NCBI RefSeq assembly: GCF_000948985.2
Contig: NZ_CP059733.1
Coordinates: forward strand, 2,232,001 to 2,296,000
Length of the DNA: 64,000 nucleotides
Direction of reading: 5' to 3'
DNA from: Thalassomonas viridans
Lineage (GTDB): Bacteria > Pseudomonadota > Gammaproteobacteria > Enterobacterales > Alteromonadaceae
The notes under the pieces were generated by a model, which saw nothing but the letters and a program-made list of their open reading frames with translations, was not told the origin of the DNA and did no database searches. Of this stretch, positions 41,970-50,904 are shown piece by piece. Every line of letters starts with the position of its first letter. Positions within the stretch are counted from its first letter, which is position 1. Made by a program: the position numbers and the translations under genes.

Positions 41970-44645
41970 ATGTCATCAAAAACATTTAATAAGAAGGTGC
42001 TCGCCACCAGCATTACCATGATCCTTTCGGGTATGGCTGCGCCGGGCGCGCTGGCCGCCGATAAGGTTACTGCGCCGGCAGCAAGCGCTGATAATACCGA
42101 AATCATCGAAGTGCGCGGTATCCGCGGCAGCATCAAACAGGATATCAACAATAAGCGTTTCTCCAACTCTATTGTGGATTCGATTTCGGCAGAAGACATA
42201 GGCAAATTCCCGGACAAAAACGTGGCGGAATCCCTGTCCCGGGTGACAGGCATCGGGGTTTCCCGTGAATTTGGCGAAGGGGAAAAAATCACGGTACGCG
42301 CCAGCGATCCCAGCAAAAACCGTACTTTACTCAATGGCCAATATGTCGGCACCGCCGATTGGTTTATTCTCGACAACCCGAGCCGCAGCTTTAACTTTAC
42401 CTTGCTGCCGTCTTCCCTGGTGAGTAACCTGGAAGTGTATAAATCGCCGGAAGCCAGCCTGGATGAAGGCTCTATCGGCGGTACTGTGGTCTTAAAAACC
42501 CGCAAGCCGCTTGACCTTGCCGCCCATACGGTCAATCTCAATGTCCAGCAGCAATATTCTGAGGTGTCGGAAAAAACCGATCCGATTTTTGAAGGTTTAT
42601 ATTCCTGGAAAGACGAGAGCGAGCGTTTCGGTATCCTGATCTCAGGTTCCAAAAGCGAGCGTTTCGTCCAGCGTGAAGGCCTGGAAGTCCTGGGCTGGAA
42701 CCAGCAGGAAAACGGCGACTGGAATCCCAGGGTGGTGGCTGCCCCTATCTTTAAGCAGGAGCGGGAACGCGATACTATTTTTGCCAGCGTGCAATTTGCC
42801 CCCAGCGATGAATTCGATGTGACCTTAAATGTGCTCGACTCGAAAATGAATTCCAATAACAACAACTCTAACTACTTGTTGTTCTTTAATAACGAATCCG
42901 CCGATGAAGTCAGCGATGTGACTATGGATGGCGACAGCATTATGTCTGCCTCGGTCACCGGCGGTGAGGGAGACGTGCGTTGGAACCATATCAACCGGGT
43001 ATCGAAAACCGATATTAATTCCATTCATTTAGATATGAATTTCCATGCCGACGAATACAGCATCAATGCCCAGCTGGGCACCACGGAAGCGGAAGGCGGT
43101 ACTTATAACGAAACCTCGTGGGAATATACCGCAGCCTCTAACTACGATTTTGACTTAAGCGGCAGGCCGGAGCTTAATACCGAAGTTGATCCTACAGATG
43201 GCTCGCAATTTAACGGCGGTTGGATCTGGGGTGGTAATAAACCCACTACAGATGAAGAATCTTATGCCCAGGTTGATATCGATATTCCGGTAGAGTTCGG
43301 TGCTTTTAACGCGGTTAAAGTCGGGGTGAAATACCGGGATCATAAGCGCACCCAGGACCGTGAAGCCTACAGCTGGCACTGGGGGCAGGCGACCGACGGC
43401 GAAAGTCCTAATTATATGAGCCAGATTTTAAACAGCCAGTGTCCGACCCTGGCCCATTGCGGCCTGACCAAGGGTACGCAAAGTGTGGCCGAAGATGTGA
43501 TGTCGGGTAATGTTACCGAGCAGTTAAAACACAGCTCAGCCATGATGCGGGAGTTAGGCTTAGGACCGGATGCCAGCTACGCGGTCCATAAGGTACTGGG
43601 TGAGATCTGGGAAGTGGAAGAAGCGAAAACCGCTTTTTATGTCCAGGGGGATTTCTCCGGCGACGGTTACCGCGGTAATGTCGGTGTCCGGGTGGCCAGA
43701 ACCAAGCAAAAAGCGGCGGCATATGCCTTCTCTTCCGACAGCGGCGGATTGATGACGACGGTAAATCCCGGCATCAACGATGACCTGATGCCGTCGAGCC
43801 TTGACTGGCAGAACCAAAGCCGTACCTATACCGAGATTCTGCCCAGCTTTAACTTCGCCTACGATTTGGCCGAAGATCAAATCGTACGCTTGTCTGCTGC
43901 CCGGGTGATGGCGCGTCCTAACTTCTCGGATATTGCCCCTATTTCGGCACCGGGGGATTTAACGGTTGCCAACCCGACGGCTTCAGCCGGTAACCCTGAG
44001 CTGGACCCGCAACTGGCGAACCAGTTTGATCTGGCCTGGGAGTATTATTTCGACGATGCTTCCCTGTTATCGGCGACGGTTTTCTACAAGAATATCGAAA
44101 GCTACCAGACCTCCGGTACTTCTACCGAAAGCTTCTACCGCCAGCAGGACGACAGTTGGGTTGAAGCCACAGTTACACGTCCGGAAAATGGTCCGGGGGG
44201 CACAACTACCGGGATTGAAGTCACCTACCAGCAGGATTTCGGCAACGGCTTTGGTGTTGCTACCAACTATACCTATACCGATGCCAAGAATGACGGCAAG
44301 CGCGATGAAAACCTGTTGGGCTCCGGCCTGGTGCTGGGGGCTTCCGAACATATGGCCAATATCATCGGCTATTATGAAAATGAAGCCTTTTCTGCCCGCC
44401 TGATGTACAACTACCGTACCGAGTGGTACAAGGGCTTGAGCTCAGGCTCAGAAATTTACAACGATGATTTCGGCCAGCTGGATTTCAGCGCTTCATATAC
44501 AGTCAACGACTACCTGACCCTGGTACTGGAAGGGGTGAATATTCTTGATGAAGAAGTGGTTGAATATAACGTGGATAAAAGCCGGGTAATGTCCCGTTAC
44601 CAAAACGGCCCGCGGGTGATTTTAGGGGCTAATATCAGCTTCTAA
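41970..44645 (+). CDS. TonB-dependent receptor for chitooligosaccharides
   Basis: 891 residues from the ATG with AAGGGAAAG upstream. Signal peptide ends A-L-A-A near 29. The plug domain spans about 45-180 with S-I-V-D-S-I-S-A-E-D-I-G-K-F-P-D-K-N-V-A-E-S-L and S-I-G-G-T-V-V-L-K-T-R-K-P. The rest is an outer-membrane beta barrel ending in aromatic F (N-I-S-F). The G-K-F-P-D-x-N-x-A-E-S-L form is typical of carbohydrate TonB receptors in Alteromonadales. With a NagR operator and GH20 downstream, the substrate is probably chitin oligomers. Confidence 0.9.
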   Translation: MSSKTFNKKVLATSITMILSGMAAPGALAADKVTAPAASADNTEIIEVRGIRGSIKQDINNKRFSNSIVDSISAEDIGKFPDKNVAESLSRVTGIGVSREFGEGEKITVRASDPSKNRTLLNGQYVGTADWFILDNPSRSFNFTLLPSSLVSNLEVYKSPEASLDEGSIGGTVVLKTRKPLDLAAHTVNLNVQQQYSEVSEKTDPIFEGLYSWKDESERFGILISGSKSERFVQREGLEVLGWNQQENGDWNPRVVAAPIFKQERERDTIFASVQFAPSDEFDVTLNVLDSKMNSNNNNSNYLLFFNNESADEVSDVTMDGDSIMSASVTGGEGDVRWNHINRVSKTDINSIHLDMNFHADEYSINAQLGTTEAEGGTYNETSWEYTAASNYDFDLSGRPELNTEVDPTDGSQFNGGWIWGGNKPTTDEESYAQVDIDIPVEFGAFNAVKVGVKYRDHKRTQDREAYSWHWGQATDGESPNYMSQILNSQCPTLAHCGLTKGTQSVAEDVMSGNVTEQLKHSSAMMRELGLGPDASYAVHKVLGEIWEVEEAKTAFYVQGDFSGDGYRGNVGVRVARTKQKAAAYAFSSDSGGLMTTVNPGINDDLMPSSLDWQNQSRTYTEILPSFNFAYDLAEDQIVRLSAARVMARPNFSDIAPISAPGDLTVANPTASAGNPELDPQLANQFDLAWEYYFDDASLLSATVFYKNIESYQTSGTSTESFYRQQDDSWVEATVTRPENGPGGTTTGIEVTYQQDFGNGFGVATNYTYTDAKNDGKRDENLLGSGLVLGASEHMANIIGYYENEAFSARLMYNYRTEWYKGLSSGSEIYNDDFGQLDFSASYTVNDYLTLVLEGVNILDEEVVEYNVDKSRVMSRYQNGPRVILGANISF

Positions 44646-44648
44646 ATC

Positions 44649-44688
44649 ATTTACCCGGGAGCCGGCCTTTGCCTGCTCCCGGGTAAAT
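44649..44688. terminator. Strong hairpin between receptor and hexosaminidase genes
   Basis: ATTTACCCGGGAGC and its exact complement form a 14-bp stem around a 12-base loop. There is no T-run, so it may partly terminate, or protect the receptor mRNA and lower downstream expression. Confidence 0.6.
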
Positions 44689-44762
44689 ATGGATGTATGT
44701 CGATATGATGTGCCGATACGCTTAGCAAAACAGCAAAAGCGAATAACGAGAAGCTAATAACA

Positions 44763-47483
44763 ATGAAAAATCTCCTGTTAATTTTTTTAATGCTATTGCT
44801 TAGTGCCTGCGGTCAAAGCAAGCAGGGTGCGGCGGAGCTTGCCTCTGTCCGGGCGAACCAGGCAGAAAGCGCCTTACGGCAACCGAGCCAGCGGGAGCTA
44901 GACCGGATAGCGGCCGACCTGGATATCAAGTACCGGTTAGTCACCAATATTCCCGGTAAGCACTGCGATGCCAACCAGTCCGAGGGCAAGTGTTTCGAGG
45001 TTGAGCTGAGCTTTACCGCCGGTGAGGCGATAGAGGTGAACAACTGGTCGATTTATTTCAGCCAGATAGCGCCGGTGCAGTCTTTTGAAAGCCAAGAGTT
45101 TACTATTAAACATCTTAACGGCGACCTGCACCGGATATCCCTTAAGGACAGCTTTACCGGTTTTAAGGCGGGAGAAACGAAAAAACTGCTGTTTCGGGCC
45201 AATTTCTGGATGTTATCTGAATCCGATGCCTTGCCTAACTATATGATTTACAGCGAACAGCTCCAGGCACGTATCATCAAAAGCACCCGGGCCAAAACCG
45301 ATCCCGAAACCGGGCTGGAAGCCTTGCCTTTTGTTGAACCTATCCATGACGTTGAAAAGCAGTTTAAGAGAAACAAACAGGACGCCACCCGGTGGCTGAG
45401 CAGTAAGGACCTGTATCAGCGTAACCTTGCCCTGGGTCAGGGCACGGCCGATGTCAGTAGGGTGATTATTCCCACCCCTAAACATATTCGTTATGTTAAA
45501 GATGACAATACCGGTGAGCACCGCCTGCTGGATATCCGCCGGGGGGTGAAGGTAGATTTTGGCCCCCTGGATAAAAAAGCGGTTAATGCTGCTTTGCAGA
45601 GGTTGGAAAGTTTAGGCCTGGCGGTTTCAGATACCGGTAAGCATCAGGGGATCCCCCTTAGCCTGGAAGTACAGGCGGATGACAGCAAAGTGATTGGCAG
45701 TTATGGGCTGGAAATCACCCCGGATGCAATCAAGATCACAGGCGTTGATGCCAACGGTGTTTTTAACGGCCTGCAATCTCTGGCTTCCCTGATGAGGATA
45801 GGAGCCGGTGAACTCCCCCTGGTGAGTATTGAAGACGAGCCTCATTATGGTTTTCGCGGCCTGATGGTGGATGTTGCCCGCAATTTTCACAGCAAGGACT
45901 TTATCCTGGATCTGTTGGACCAGATGGCGGCTTATAAGCTGAATAAATTACATCTGCATCTGGGAGACGATGAAGGCTGGCGCCTGGAAATTCCCGGCCT
46001 GCCGGAATTAACGCAAGTCGGCGGCAGGCGCTGTTTTGATCCGCAGGAGCAGGACTGCCTGATCCCCCAGCTGGGGGCAGGCCCAGATCCGGACAGTACA
46101 GTAAACGGCTATTATTCGGTGGCGGATTACCAGGAGATTTTAAAGGCGGCGAGTGAGCGTTATATCCAGGTGATCCCGTCGCTGGACATGCCCGGTCATT
46201 CCCGTGCGGCGGTTAAGGCCATGACCGCAAGATATAATAAATACCTGGCGCTGGAAGAATACGAGAAGGCCAGCCAGTTCCAGCTGCATGAAATTGATGA
46301 CACCAGCAAGTATTCCTCGGTGCAGTATTATCATGACAATACCATCAATGTCTGCCTGGAGTCTTCCTACGCCTTTGTCAAGGAGGTGATGACCCAGGTG
46401 CAGGCCATGCACCGCCAGGCCGGGCAGCCGATCCGGCGCTATCATATCGGCGCCGATGAAACCGCCGGCGCCTGGACCGAATCACCCGCCTGCCGTGCTT
46501 TTATCGCCGACAATGATGCCGGCATCACCGGGGCGGATGAACTCGGTGCGTACTTTATCGAGCGGGTGGCCGGGATTTTAGCGGAGCTGGATATCGAGAC
46601 CGCCGCCTGGAGCGACGGTTTAAGCCATACCCGCAAGCACAAGATGCCGCCTGTGGTCCAGGCCAATGCCTGGGGTCTTTTGCCCTGGGAAGGACATAAA
46701 CAGGCCCATGAGCTGGCCAACCGTAACTGGCAGGTGGTGGTTTCCACCCCGGATGTGATGTATTTTGATTTCCCCTATGAAGCCGATCCCAAAGAGCACG
46801 GCTATTACTGGGCGTCACGCCATACCAATACCGAGAAAATTTTCCAGTTTATGCCGGATAACCTGCCGGTGCATGCCGAGTTCTGGCTCGATCGCGAAGA
46901 CAGACCTTTTGTCAGCGACGATACCTATATTAAAGACGGGCAGGGCAAGCTGCTCTCGGCGCCGCTGGAGGAAGGGCGGAAGTTTTTAGGGTTGCAGGGG
47001 CAGCTGTGGAGTGAAAACACCCGAAGCGACGATCTGGCGGAGCATAAAATCTTTCCGCGCCTGCTGGCGCTGGCAGAGCGCGCCTGGCATTTACCGGACT
47101 GGGCGGTGCCCTATAACTACCAGGGCTTCAAATACAGCCGGGAAACCCGGGCCTTTGATGACAACCGCCGCAAGGCGCGCGACAATAGCTGGGCGCTTTT
47201 TGCCGCTGCTTTAGGGCAGAAGGAATTTGCCAAGCTTGAACGCGCCGATATCAGCTACCGTTTGCCTACGGTGGGCGCGAAAATTGAAAGCGGCCGGCTG
47301 TGGGCCAACATCGCTTTCCCCGGGCTGGACATAGAATATAAGCTTGCCGGGCAAAACTGGCAGCCTTATCACGGGCCGGTCGCCCTTAACGGCATAAACG
47401 CCGGGGCAGCGGCACCCAAAATACAGGTACGCAGCGTCAGTAAAAACGGCAAGCGGCGCGGGCGAACCACATATGTCCGTTGA
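44763..47483 (+). CDS. GH20 beta-N-acetylhexosaminidase lipoprotein
   Basis: 906 residues. A lipobox L-L-S-A-C lies at residues 12-16, so the protein is membrane-anchored in the periplasm or outer membrane. An N-terminal chitobiase/hexosaminidase carbohydrate-binding domain (about 35-190), a second alpha/beta domain (about 225-360) and a GH20 barrel (about 365-800) follow. The catalytic pair is H-I-G-A-D-E-T near 566, with W-R-L-E-I-P and the C-terminal Ig-like domain. It releases GlcNAc from chitobiose and longer oligomers after import by the receptor just upstream. Confidence 0.93.
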   Translation: MKNLLLIFLMLLLSACGQSKQGAAELASVRANQAESALRQPSQRELDRIAADLDIKYRLVTNIPGKHCDANQSEGKCFEVELSFTAGEAIEVNNWSIYFSQIAPVQSFESQEFTIKHLNGDLHRISLKDSFTGFKAGETKKLLFRANFWMLSESDALPNYMIYSEQLQARIIKSTRAKTDPETGLEALPFVEPIHDVEKQFKRNKQDATRWLSSKDLYQRNLALGQGTADVSRVIIPTPKHIRYVKDDNTGEHRLLDIRRGVKVDFGPLDKKAVNAALQRLESLGLAVSDTGKHQGIPLSLEVQADDSKVIGSYGLEITPDAIKITGVDANGVFNGLQSLASLMRIGAGELPLVSIEDEPHYGFRGLMVDVARNFHSKDFILDLLDQMAAYKLNKLHLHLGDDEGWRLEIPGLPELTQVGGRRCFDPQEQDCLIPQLGAGPDPDSTVNGYYSVADYQEILKAASERYIQVIPSLDMPGHSRAAVKAMTARYNKYLALEEYEKASQFQLHEIDDTSKYSSVQYYHDNTINVCLESSYAFVKEVMTQVQAMHRQAGQPIRRYHIGADETAGAWTESPACRAFIADNDAGITGADELGAYFIERVAGILAELDIETAAWSDGLSHTRKHKMPPVVQANAWGLLPWEGHKQAHELANRNWQVVVSTPDVMYFDFPYEADPKEHGYYWASRHTNTEKIFQFMPDNLPVHAEFWLDREDRPFVSDDTYIKDGQGKLLSAPLEEGRKFLGLQGQLWSENTRSDDLAEHKIFPRLLALAERAWHLPDWAVPYNYQGFKYSRETRAFDDNRRKARDNSWALFAAALGQKEFAKLERADISYRLPTVGAKIESGRLWANIAFPGLDIEYKLAGQNWQPYHGPVALNGINAGAAAPKIQVRSVSKNGKRRGRTTYVR

Positions 47484-47505
47484 TTGCAGGTCTTACTAAT
47501 CTGCT

Positions 47506-47533
47506 GAGTCCGGTCTTACCGGGCTCTGTTTTT
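47506..47533 (+). terminator. Intrinsic terminator after hexosaminidase gene
   Basis: GAGTCCGGT and ACCGGGCTC form a 9-bp stem (one wobble) with a three-base loop and a five-T run. Confidence 0.85.
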
Positions 47534-47550
47534 ATCCTTAGTTGGCTGAT

Positions 47551-47580
47551 AACCAGGCTACAGTTGCCATAAGCCTGGTT
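47551..47580. terminator. Second hairpin
   Basis: AACCAGGCT and AGCCTGGTT form a perfect 9-bp stem just after the first terminator; no T-run. Confidence 0.5.
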
Positions 47581-47658
47581 AAACCTATTGATCTTGCTTG
47601 GTTTTTATAAGCCTTTTACTGCTTAAGGCGGTAAAGAAAATAAATATAAAAAACATAA

Positions 47659-47672
47659 TGACAGCGCTGTCA
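47659..47672. promoter_or_regulatory. NagR operator before nagK
   Basis: Perfect TGACAGCGCTGTCA, 87 bases before the nagK start, controlling the nagK-nagB-nagA-nagP genes. Confidence 0.88.
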
Positions 47673-47712
47673 TAAGTGGTTAAGATGTTAGTCACTAAGT
47701 TAATCATCCCTG

Positions 47713-47743
47713 TTCACCGGGCCGGGTTACGGGCCCGGGTGAA
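47713..47743 (+). promoter_or_regulatory. GC-rich leader hairpin of nagK
   Basis: TTCACC plus GGGCC pair with GGCCC plus GGTGAA (11 bp, one bulged G). The 3' foot lies eight bases before the ribosome site GAGG and 16 before the start codon. It could modulate translation or transcript stability. Confidence 0.5.
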
Positions 47744-47759
47744 TCACTAAGAGGTCAAC

Positions 47760-48683
47760 ATGCTTTACACTAAGGACGAGCAAGAAAAGCTTTTTTTAGG
47801 CATAGATGGCGGCGGCAGCAAATGTAAAGCCATTATCATGACGGCGGATAACCAAATTCTGGGCAGTGGTGTTTCCGGTCCCGGTAATCCGCTGCATGGT
47901 TTTGAACAGGCAAAAGACTCTATTGTTAAAGCCTCCTATCTGGCGTTGATGGATGCCGGTTTGACCGATATTCCTTTAAATACCCTGATTGCCGGTGTCG
48001 GCCTGGCGGGGGTTAACCTGCCGCAGCAGTTCCGGCAAATGTCTGCCTGGCAGCATCCTTTTAAAGAAATGTTTTTAGCCACGGACTTATTGGTGGCCTG
48101 CCTCGGCGCCCATCAGGGGCAGGACGGGGCGGTGATGATCACCGGCACGGGATCGTGCGGTTTTTCCTATGTCCGGGGACAGGAGTTTATTGTCGGCGCC
48201 CACGGTTTTCCCCATGGCGACAAGGGCAGCGGCGGCTGGTTCGGTTTGCAGGCGGTTGAACAGGTTTTACTGTCCCTGGACGGTTTTAAACCGGCTTCGG
48301 AATTAACCCGGATGCTGATGGATAAGCTCGAATGCAGCACCGGCACAGATATTGTCGAAGCGGTCGCCGGAAAGCCCGCCGTTTTTTATGCCGGGCTCGC
48401 CAATCTGGTTTTTGATGTGGCGGAGCAGGGGGATGCGCTGGCCCTGGCCATAGTGCATGAAGGGGGCGCTTATATCAGCAAGGTGGCCCGGCGTTTATGG
48501 CAACAGGAGCCGCCGGCCATGTCTATTATCGGCGGCTTGTCTGTCAGGTTAATGCCCTGGCTGGATCAGGAAATTCGCGACCGGCTCAGGGCGCCGGTAA
48601 GCCCGCCGGAAGTCGGCTCTGTACTGTTTGCCCGCCAGCAGCAGGCGCTGTTGGCCGAATGTGCGGTAAAGGTTAATCATTAA
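47760..48683 (+). CDS. nagK: N-acetylglucosamine kinase (BadF/BadG family)
   Basis: 307 residues. ASKHA-type phosphate loops: L-G-I-D-G-G-G-S-K-C-K (about 12-22), T-G-T-G-S-C (about 128) and G-D-K-G-S-G-G-W (about 152-159), followed by the adenosine region I-I-G-G-L-S-V. It phosphorylates cytoplasmic GlcNAc to GlcNAc-6-phosphate with ATP. It starts the nagK-nagB-nagA run behind a NagR operator. Confidence 0.93.
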   Translation: MLYTKDEQEKLFLGIDGGGSKCKAIIMTADNQILGSGVSGPGNPLHGFEQAKDSIVKASYLALMDAGLTDIPLNTLIAGVGLAGVNLPQQFRQMSAWQHPFKEMFLATDLLVACLGAHQGQDGAVMITGTGSCGFSYVRGQEFIVGAHGFPHGDKGSGGWFGLQAVEQVLLSLDGFKPASELTRMLMDKLECSTGTDIVEAVAGKPAVFYAGLANLVFDVAEQGDALALAIVHEGGAYISKVARRLWQQEPPAMSIIGGLSVRLMPWLDQEIRDRLRAPVSPPEVGSVLFARQQQALLAECAVKVNH

Positions 48684-48704
48684 ATACTCATTAAGGTCGG
48701 GATC

Positions 48705-49703
48705 ATGATTCAAACGCAAATGGAACAGGAAGCGCGTCAGGCGCCTCAGGTAATTAAACGTCAACTTGCCACCAACCGGGACAAGATGATCGCTATCGGC
48801 GATAAACTCAGGGCTTTAGGCCCTCAGTCGGTGATGATCATCGGCCGCGGCTCTTCCGATCATGCCGGTGTCTTTGGCAAATACCTTATCGAAATCGAAG
48901 CCGGCATTCCCACCAGCTCGGCGGCGCCTTCGGTAAGCAGTGTTTACGGCAGGCAGCTGAAACTCGACCGGTCACTGGTGATCGTGATTTCCCAGTCGGG
49001 GCGCAGCCCGGATATCCTCGCCCAGGCGAAAATGGCAAAAGCGGCGGGAGCCTATTGCCTGGCGCTGGTGAATGATGTCACTTCCCCCATCCGTGAAATC
49101 GTCGATGAGGTCATTCCTTTGCAGGCGGATGCCGAGCTCAGCGTTGCCGCGACGAAAAGTTATTTATGCACCTTGTCGGCGCTGCTGCAGCTGACCGCCT
49201 GCTGGACCCGTAACCAGGAGCTGGTACGGGCTTTAGATGCCTTGCCGCAGGCGCTGGAGAATATCATATCCTCGCCGCCGCAATTTAATGCCGAGATGCT
49301 TAACGGGGTGAACAACATGGTGGTGCTTGGCCGCGGTTTTGGTTATGCGGTGGCAAAAGAGATGGCGTTGAAGCTCAAGGAAGTAAGCAGCATACATGCC
49401 GAGGCCTTCAGCAGCGCCGAGTTCCTGCATGGCCCGGTGACTTTGGTGGAACAGGGGCTGGCGATATTAAACTGTATGGTGAAAGATGAAAGCGCCAGTT
49501 CGCACCGGCAGCAGATTGACGAAATTGCCGCCAGGGGCGCCGGTATGGTCAATTTGAGCCAGCTCGATGAAAACCTGCATCCGAGGATAGCGCCGCTGGT
49601 GGTATTGCAACGTTTTTACCTGGATGTCGCCAGCCTGGCCCTGAGCCGGGGCTTTAACCCGGACGAGCCCAAGGGACTGAAAAAAGTAACAAGGACGGTA
49701 TGA
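48705..49703 (+). CDS. nagB: Glucosamine-6-phosphate deaminase, NagB-II (SIS) type
   Basis: 332 residues with two SIS domains (about 45-175 and 205-320). G-R-G-S-S-D-H-A-G and S-Q-S-G-R-S-P-D bind the sugar phosphate; E-A-F-S-S-A-E-F-L-H-G-P is the second site. It resembles the isomerase half of GlmS without the glutaminase. Alteromonadales NagB-II enzymes deaminate glucosamine-6-phosphate to fructose-6-phosphate. It follows nagK after 21 bases and overlaps nagA by 4. Confidence 0.92.
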   Translation: MIQTQMEQEARQAPQVIKRQLATNRDKMIAIGDKLRALGPQSVMIIGRGSSDHAGVFGKYLIEIEAGIPTSSAAPSVSSVYGRQLKLDRSLVIVISQSGRSPDILAQAKMAKAAGAYCLALVNDVTSPIREIVDEVIPLQADAELSVAATKSYLCTLSALLQLTACWTRNQELVRALDALPQALENIISSPPQFNAEMLNGVNNMVVLGRGFGYAVAKEMALKLKEVSSIHAEAFSSAEFLHGPVTLVEQGLAILNCMVKDESASSHRQQIDEIAARGAGMVNLSQLDENLHPRIAPLVVLQRFYLDVASLALSRGFNPDEPKGLKKVTRTV

Positions 49704-50833
49704 TGAGCGAGCTGCGCCTGCACAGTGAAAAACTCTTTGACGGTGAAGCTTACCTTGAAGATAAGGTGCTGACGGTTTGTGACGGCAAACTGGTGGCCAT
49801 CGACAGCGATACCGCCAGGGCGGATATCCGCCTTGATGGCCTGCTGGTTCCGGGGTTTGTCGATCTCCAGGTTAACGGCGGCGGCGGAGTGCTTTTTAAT
49901 GCCGAGCCGACCCCGGACGGGGTGAAAACTATGCTTATCGCCCATGCGCAATTTGGCACTACCGCTATGTTGCCGACGGTGATCACAGATAAAGTGGAGG
50001 TGATGGCGCAGGCGGCGGATGCGGTTGCACAATTATTGAAAGCGGGCACACCCGGGCTTGCCGGCATCCACTTTGAAGGACCTCACCTGAGCGCCGCCAA
50101 AAAAGGCGCCCACAGCCAGGGTTTTATCCGGGAAATCAGTGAGGCGGAATGGCAGATTTACCGGCGAAAAGATCTTGGCCAGATCATAGTGACCCTGGCG
50201 CCGGAAACGGTCAGCGCCGGGGATATCCATACTCTGGTTTCTTTAGGAGTCAAGGTTTGCTTAGGCCACAGCAATGCCGATTATCTTTGTGTCAGGCAGG
50301 CGCTGCTTGCCGGCGCCGACGGTTTTACCCATTTGTATAATGCCATGTCGCCGCTGCAGGGGCGCGAGCCGGGTATGGTGGGGGCGGCTTTGTTTCATGA
50401 TGAAGCCAGCTGCGGTATCATAGCCGACGGTTTTCACCTGGACGATGTGTGCGGCCGGCTCGCCCTTAAGGTCAAACCCAGGGATAAGGTTTTCCTGGTC
50501 ACAGACGCCATGCAGCATGTCGGTTGCCAGCAAAAAGAATTTGCCTTTTTTGACCGTAAAATTACTTTAACCGGGGGCCGGTTGACTTCGACCACAGGAG
50601 AGCTTGCCGGCTCGGCGCTGGATATGGCGACGGCGGTGAAAAATGCCCACCTGAAACTCCAGGTGCCGCTCGACCAGGCGCTGAATATGGCGAGCTTAAA
50701 TCCGGCGCGCTATATCAATCAGGCGCAGCGGGGGCGTATTCGGGTAGGGGACAGGGCGGATTTTGCCGAACTAAGTCCTGATTTTAAGGTGTTGTCCACC
50801 TGGATCGCCGGTCACAGGGTTTTTGCCGCTTAA
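49700..50833 (+). CDS. nagA: N-acetylglucosamine-6-phosphate deacetylase
   Basis: 377 residues. Amidohydrolase barrel: G-F-V-D-L-Q-V-N-G (metal and substrate entry), H-F-E-G-P-H near 124, G-H-S-N-A-D near 194, T-H-L-Y-N-A-M near 212 and catalytic V-T-D-A-M near 270. It deacetylates GlcNAc-6-phosphate, feeding NagB-II. The ATGA overlap with nagB shows translational coupling. Confidence 0.95.
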   Translation: MMSELRLHSEKLFDGEAYLEDKVLTVCDGKLVAIDSDTARADIRLDGLLVPGFVDLQVNGGGGVLFNAEPTPDGVKTMLIAHAQFGTTAMLPTVITDKVEVMAQAADAVAQLLKAGTPGLAGIHFEGPHLSAAKKGAHSQGFIREISEAEWQIYRRKDLGQIIVTLAPETVSAGDIHTLVSLGVKVCLGHSNADYLCVRQALLAGADGFTHLYNAMSPLQGREPGMVGAALFHDEASCGIIADGFHLDDVCGRLALKVKPRDKVFLVTDAMQHVGCQQKEFAFFDRKITLTGGRLTSTTGELAGSALDMATAVKNAHLKLQVPLDQALNMASLNPARYINQAQRGRIRVGDRADFAELSPDFKVLSTWIAGHRVFAA

Positions 50834-50904
50834 GGCAAACAAAGCGCATAAGTTTTTAACACAATAAAGATATTAGTTAATTGATGATAGGGGATGAGGA
50901 AACG

